DNA from: Chelatococcus sp.
Lineage (GTDB): Bacteria > Pseudomonadota > Alphaproteobacteria > Rhizobiales > Beijerinckiaceae
Direction of reading: 5' to 3'
Assembly (NCBI GenBank): GCA_003248805.1
Contig: QFQY01000037.1
Span: 3,422-67,421 of the forward strand
Length of the DNA stretch: 64,000 nt
Numbering within the stretch: position 1 is the first letter of the stretch; every line of letters begins with the position of its first letter. Below are positions 61,280 to 64,000 of the stretch, piece by piece. The notes beneath the pieces were generated by a model that searched no databases, was not told the DNA's origin, and saw only the letters and a list, made by a program, of their open reading frames with translations. Made by a program: the position numbers and the translations under genes.

Positions 61280-61545
61280 CACTTCACGAGCATCGAGTGG
61301 GCTTTGTTCCTCAAGCATCGCGGTCGCGAACCATCCATGAACCGGCGCGGCAACCGCCACGACAACGCGGTGGCCGAGAGTTCCTGCTCAAGCGCGAGCG
61401 GATCCGCCGCAAGGCCTATCGCACGCGGGATGAGGCAAGGGCCGACGTGTTCGACTACATAATCCCTCCCGCAAGCACGCACGCAACGGGATGCTGTCGC
61501 CCATCGGGGCCTCCTGCCTCAAAAATTAGGGAAGAAGGCGTCTAG
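61280..61545 (+). mobile_element. Decayed IS3-family transposase (OrfB C-terminal remnant)
   Basis: Translation in successive frames gives HFTSIEWALFLKHRGREPSM, NRRGNRHDNAVAES, then after a frameshift LLKRERIRRKAYRTRDEARA and DVFDYI, and after another shift NPSRKHARNGMLSP, ending EEGV-stop. This is the C-terminal end of an IS3-type DDE integrase (the DN-x-x-AES glutamate region is present) with small deletions; the N-terminal catalytic part is gone. Flanking DNA to 61794 shows no terminal repeat. It is dead but marks past insertion beside tcmP. Confidence 0.8.
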
Positions 61546-61794
61546 AAAACGAGGGGCGATTCACATCCACCTATTGCGCTAAACTCGGCCGTCAAGAGCG
61601 GGAAGGCGCTGAGTTGTTGTGTAAGCAATCCGAGTGGGTCCATTGCGTCTCCACATTGAGCTGCTGCCAGCCCAAGCGATCAGAAGGGCAAATTCCTTGT
61701 GGACGAAGACGCGCTTGACGTTGAAAACTCAGCCGGCGCGTGGGCTGATCTCCATTGACCCTGCGTCATCGTGGCGATTTGGAAGGGCTTACGC

Positions 61795-62727
61795 GTGTCT
61801 TCCGACGAACAGCATAAATTTGGCGGCCGTCACACGGACGAAAAGCTAGACCGCCTGCAAGGGTACATGTCGGCCTACACCACAGCACTCCGCGAGAAGG
61901 GCTTCGTCCTCGTCTACATTGATGCATTTGCAGGCTCGGGAACGAGAGTGGAAGTCAAACCAACCCTGCCGCTGTTTGAGATCGAGGGGCAGGAGCCGGA
62001 AACAGTCACCGTACCGGGATCGGCGAAAAGGGCGTTCGCAACGAAACCGCCGTTCGGCGGCATGGTCCTTGTCGAGAAGGACCCCGGCCGGTTTACGGCG
62101 CTCCAAAAGCTCCGCGACGAGTATCCCGATCACAAGGTGATTTTGGAGAACGCCGACGCAAATGCGGTGGTGCAGCGGCTCTGTCGCAACACCCCTTGGA
62201 ACGGCTCTCCGAATAGCCCGCCGATACGCGGGCTACTGTTCCTCGATCCCTACGGGATGGAGGTGACGTGGGAGACGATTGCCGCCGTCGCCGCGACCAA
62301 GGCCATCGATATGTGGTGCTTTTTCCCGCTGATGGGGCTCTACCGGCAAGCCGCGCGAGAGCCGGCAGCGATAGACGACAAGAAGCGAGCGAAGCTCAAC
62401 GCCGTACTTGGAACGGACGAATGGCAGCGGGAATGGTATCGGCCTGTCGAACGCCCAACCGATCTACTCGGCTTCGCAGACGACGACGATGTTCGGGTCA
62501 GGACCGCTGATGTCAATGCGATTGAGGCCTACGTGCAGCGCCGCCTTGAGAGCGTATTCAAGGGCGTGGTCCTGCCCCCGAAACGCATCAAAAATCCACG
62601 GGGCCACCCCCTCGCATCCCTGTTTTTTGCGACGGCCAATCCGGCTCCTAAGGCGGTGGCGCTGGCAAGAAAAATCGCCAGTCACGTCCTCAATTCTGGA
62701 ATCTCGTCCCAAAGCCGGCCGCGATAA
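61795..62727 (+). CDS. tcmP: Three-Cys-motif partner protein TcmP (310 aa)
   Basis: The start is a GTG with GGAAGGG 7 bases upstream. HKFGGRHTDEKLDRLQGYMS is the usual family opening. VYIDAFAGSGTR (about 41-51) and FLDPYGMEVTWE (about 149-160), with an acidic residue at VLVEKD (91-96), look like methyltransferase motifs I, IV and II. TcmP is defined as the partner of proteins with a three-cysteine motif; the DUF5131 gene next to it has one. The two converge and overlap by 46 bases. The biochemical role is unknown; a nucleic-acid methyltransferase-like function is inference. Confidence 0.88.
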   Translation: MSSDEQHKFGGRHTDEKLDRLQGYMSAYTTALREKGFVLVYIDAFAGSGTRVEVKPTLPLFEIEGQEPETVTVPGSAKRAFATKPPFGGMVLVEKDPGRFTALQKLRDEYPDHKVILENADANAVVQRLCRNTPWNGSPNSPPIRGLLFLDPYGMEVTWETIAAVAATKAIDMWCFFPLMGLYRQAAREPAAIDDKKRAKLNAVLGTDEWQREWYRPVERPTDLLGFADDDDVRVRTADVNAIEAYVQRRLESVFKGVVLPPKRIKNPRGHPLASLFFATANPAPKAVALARKIASHVLNSGISSQSRPR

Positions 62728-63434
62728 GTTCGGCCGCTCTTCTTTTTTTGCACGCCGCCCCACTGCTTGAAGAAGAACGCGGCGCCGCTGCGGCGGCACG
62801 CCTGCTCGATCTCGTCGACCCAGCCCGGTTCCATTGGGCGAGCGCGCGGGCCGCTCTCGCCGCCGACAATCGCCCAACCGATATCGCGGAGATCGGCCCC
62901 CGCAACGGAGCCGATCAGCGGTTCGAATGAAACGAAGCGGATCGCGGCTGGGACGCGACGCAGATCGTCCAGGCGAGACAGAACCCGTTGATCCTCGACG
63001 CTCGTTCCCAGCCAGACGTTGGGAAGTACGCGGAAGCCGGGAACCGCGAGCAGCGAGGCCATCCGATCTGGGCGCTTAGTCAGGATCTGAAACGTGTGCT
63101 GCGGCGCCCGCTCCATCGCCCGCCAGACCCGCGCCACGAAATCGACCGGCACCGCGTCGTGGAATAGGTCGGACATGCTGTTCACGAAGATGCGGCGCGG
63201 CTTCCGCCACTTGCTCGGGATATCGAGGGAGGCCTCATCGAGATACAGGCGCCCGGTCCAGACGCGGCGACCTCCGCTCTGGCGCGTTAGGCCCTCATAC
63301 TTCTCCACTCCCATCGCTTCGAGGCGCGCCGCCATCCGCATCGCATAGCAATTCGTGCAGCCTGCGGTGATGACGGAGCATCCGGCCACAGGGTTCCAAG
63401 TCGCATCGGTCCACTCGATCGTCGTGTCGGCCAT
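62682..63434 (-). CDS. DUF5131 (phage Gp37/Gp68) three-cysteine-motif protein (250 aa)
   Basis: The N-terminus TIEWTDATWNPVAGC followed by CTNCYAMRMAARLEAMG carries Cx6Cx2C (Cys 19, 26, 29). Further blocks are IFVNSMSDLFHDAVP, HTFQILTKRPDRM, NVWLGTSVEDQ, FVSFEPLIG and GWAIVGGESGPRARPM, with a C-terminal AFFFKQWGG. This is the DUF5131 family of phages and genomic islands. The TIM-barrel-like strand pattern and cysteine cluster suggest a radical-SAM-like or iron-sulfur protein, which is inference. The start at 63434 is the family Met; it is partner to tcmP. Confidence 0.88.
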   Translation of the reverse strand: MADTTIEWTDATWNPVAGCSVITAGCTNCYAMRMAARLEAMGVEKYEGLTRQSGGRRVWTGRLYLDEASLDIPSKWRKPRRIFVNSMSDLFHDAVPVDFVARVWRAMERAPQHTFQILTKRPDRMASLLAVPGFRVLPNVWLGTSVEDQRVLSRLDDLRRVPAAIRFVSFEPLIGSVAGADLRDIGWAIVGGESGPRARPMEPGWVDEIEQACRRSGAAFFFKQWGGVQKKKSGRTYRGRLWDEIPELRT

Positions 63435-64000
63435 TTGTCTCGCTCCGGGCTTCGACAGACTTTGCTGACATAGCAATTAACGAGGCTTCCCCCAAATCGG
63501 GCAGGAGCACAAATTCTCTGCGCATTATGCGCATCAGCGGCCGATCTCGGCAGCGACACCGGACCCTTTGAGCCCTCGTGCACGTTCAAGTTGTCCGCGG
63601 CTCACGCAACCTGACATGTGTTCAGCAAGGTCCGGTTTCCGGCCAGTACCTTGAGTCCGCAAACACCCGAAGCCAACACCGGGCATAACCCCGCCTCCTT
63701 ATCCCCGCAGCCCCGAGCCGCCCCTATCCTCTCCCTGCTGCACTCGACCATGGGGGCTGTCGCGAGGCATCGTGCGGCCGGGTGCGGTTTGCGGGGTTCG
63801 GCTGGCGCCGCCGTTGCGGGCGAGCCTTTCGTAAGGTCGAGCGGTTCCGGGGCCTCCGACAAGGAACGAGGCGCCGCGACGCCGAAGATCCCGCGCGCGG
63901 AGCCGGGCGGCGTGGGATCGACGCTGCATCGACACCTCGACATCGACACTCGACATCGGCACGCGGCCAAGATCCGCGCGCCACCCGGCTCCGCGCATCC
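63435..64000. other. Unassigned right end of the window
   Basis: 566 bases with no convincing gene on either strand. A short direct repeat of about 13 bases (CATCGACAC-TCGA, 63927-63962) occurs almost three times. No RNA gene was recognised. Confidence 0.5.

Noticed and set aside
63287..63970. Cysteine- and arginine-rich open frames at the right end on the minus strand
   Set aside because: They overlap the start of the DUF5131 gene or consist of low-complexity GC-rich sequence with no domain.
1..64000. CRISPR arrays, rRNA genes and a second tRNA
   Set aside because: I looked for regularly spaced repeats and for conserved RNA signatures and found only the tRNA-Arg; the repeats seen are single hairpins or the three-copy 14-mer, which is not regularly spaced.

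Overview
The window is high-GC alphaproteobacterial DNA, most likely from the order Hyphomicrobiales (Bosea- or Methylobacterium-like). The family assignment rests on the gene families (CarD, GapR/DUF2312, KpsF, DUF1036, DUF882 with an L,D-transpeptidase, a Suv3-like helicase next to an S4 protein and FdxA) and on palindromic intergenic repeats of a style common in that group. The species is not determined.

The window has three parts. (1) About 1-15.7 kb is one end of an integrative conjugative or mobilizable element whose other end lies off the left edge. On the minus strand it carries the start of a toprim/DUF7146 protein, a large ParB-like protein and a DUF932 protein; the last two are preceded by the same two-stem RNA-like leader at identical spacing. 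On the plus strand it carries an orphan 272-aa protein, a SprT-like zinc protease, a 403-aa orphan, a ParA/StbB-like ATPase, a small protein, a type IV coupling protein, a MobF relaxase-helicase, two small ORFs and a large serine recombinase. A 14-bp motif (core GAGTTAATCCCAAA) occurs exactly three times, each time just upstream of a plus-strand unit. The recombinase reading frame ends inside the 3' half of tRNA-Arg(ACG), which marks the element-chromosome junction. No type IV secretion channel genes are seen, so they are either beyond the left edge or absent.

(2) About 15.7-61.1 kb is an ordinary core chromosome: bL36; glycerate 2-kinase - DUF1036 - pyruvate kinase; an N-formylglutamate amidohydrolase; GapR; an SbcCD-like nuclease pair; a VIT-family transporter beside two gene remnants (cytochrome b561 and histidine kinase); fumarase - cupin - malate:quinone oxidoreductase; a ThrE-type exporter; a cysteine-rich metzincin-like protease; azoreductase/LysR; a DUF882 protein, an L,D-transpeptidase and a sigma-54 response regulator (cell envelope); M3 peptidase; an outer-membrane barrel; KpsF (Kdo synthesis); then helicase - S4 protein - FdxA - CarD, a BepA-like M48 protease with a nuclease-like partner, a UDP-sugar dehydrogenase and NAD synthetase. 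A striking 32-bp near-perfect palindrome sits at the S4/FdxA junction.

(3) About 61.1-64 kb is a second accessory patch: a decayed IS3-family transposase end, then a convergent, 3'-overlapping pair, TcmP (three-Cys-motif partner, with methyltransferase-like motifs) and DUF5131 (Gp37/Gp68, with a Cx6Cx2C motif). This pair and the duplicated leader RNA in the mobile element are the best candidates for under-described biology here.
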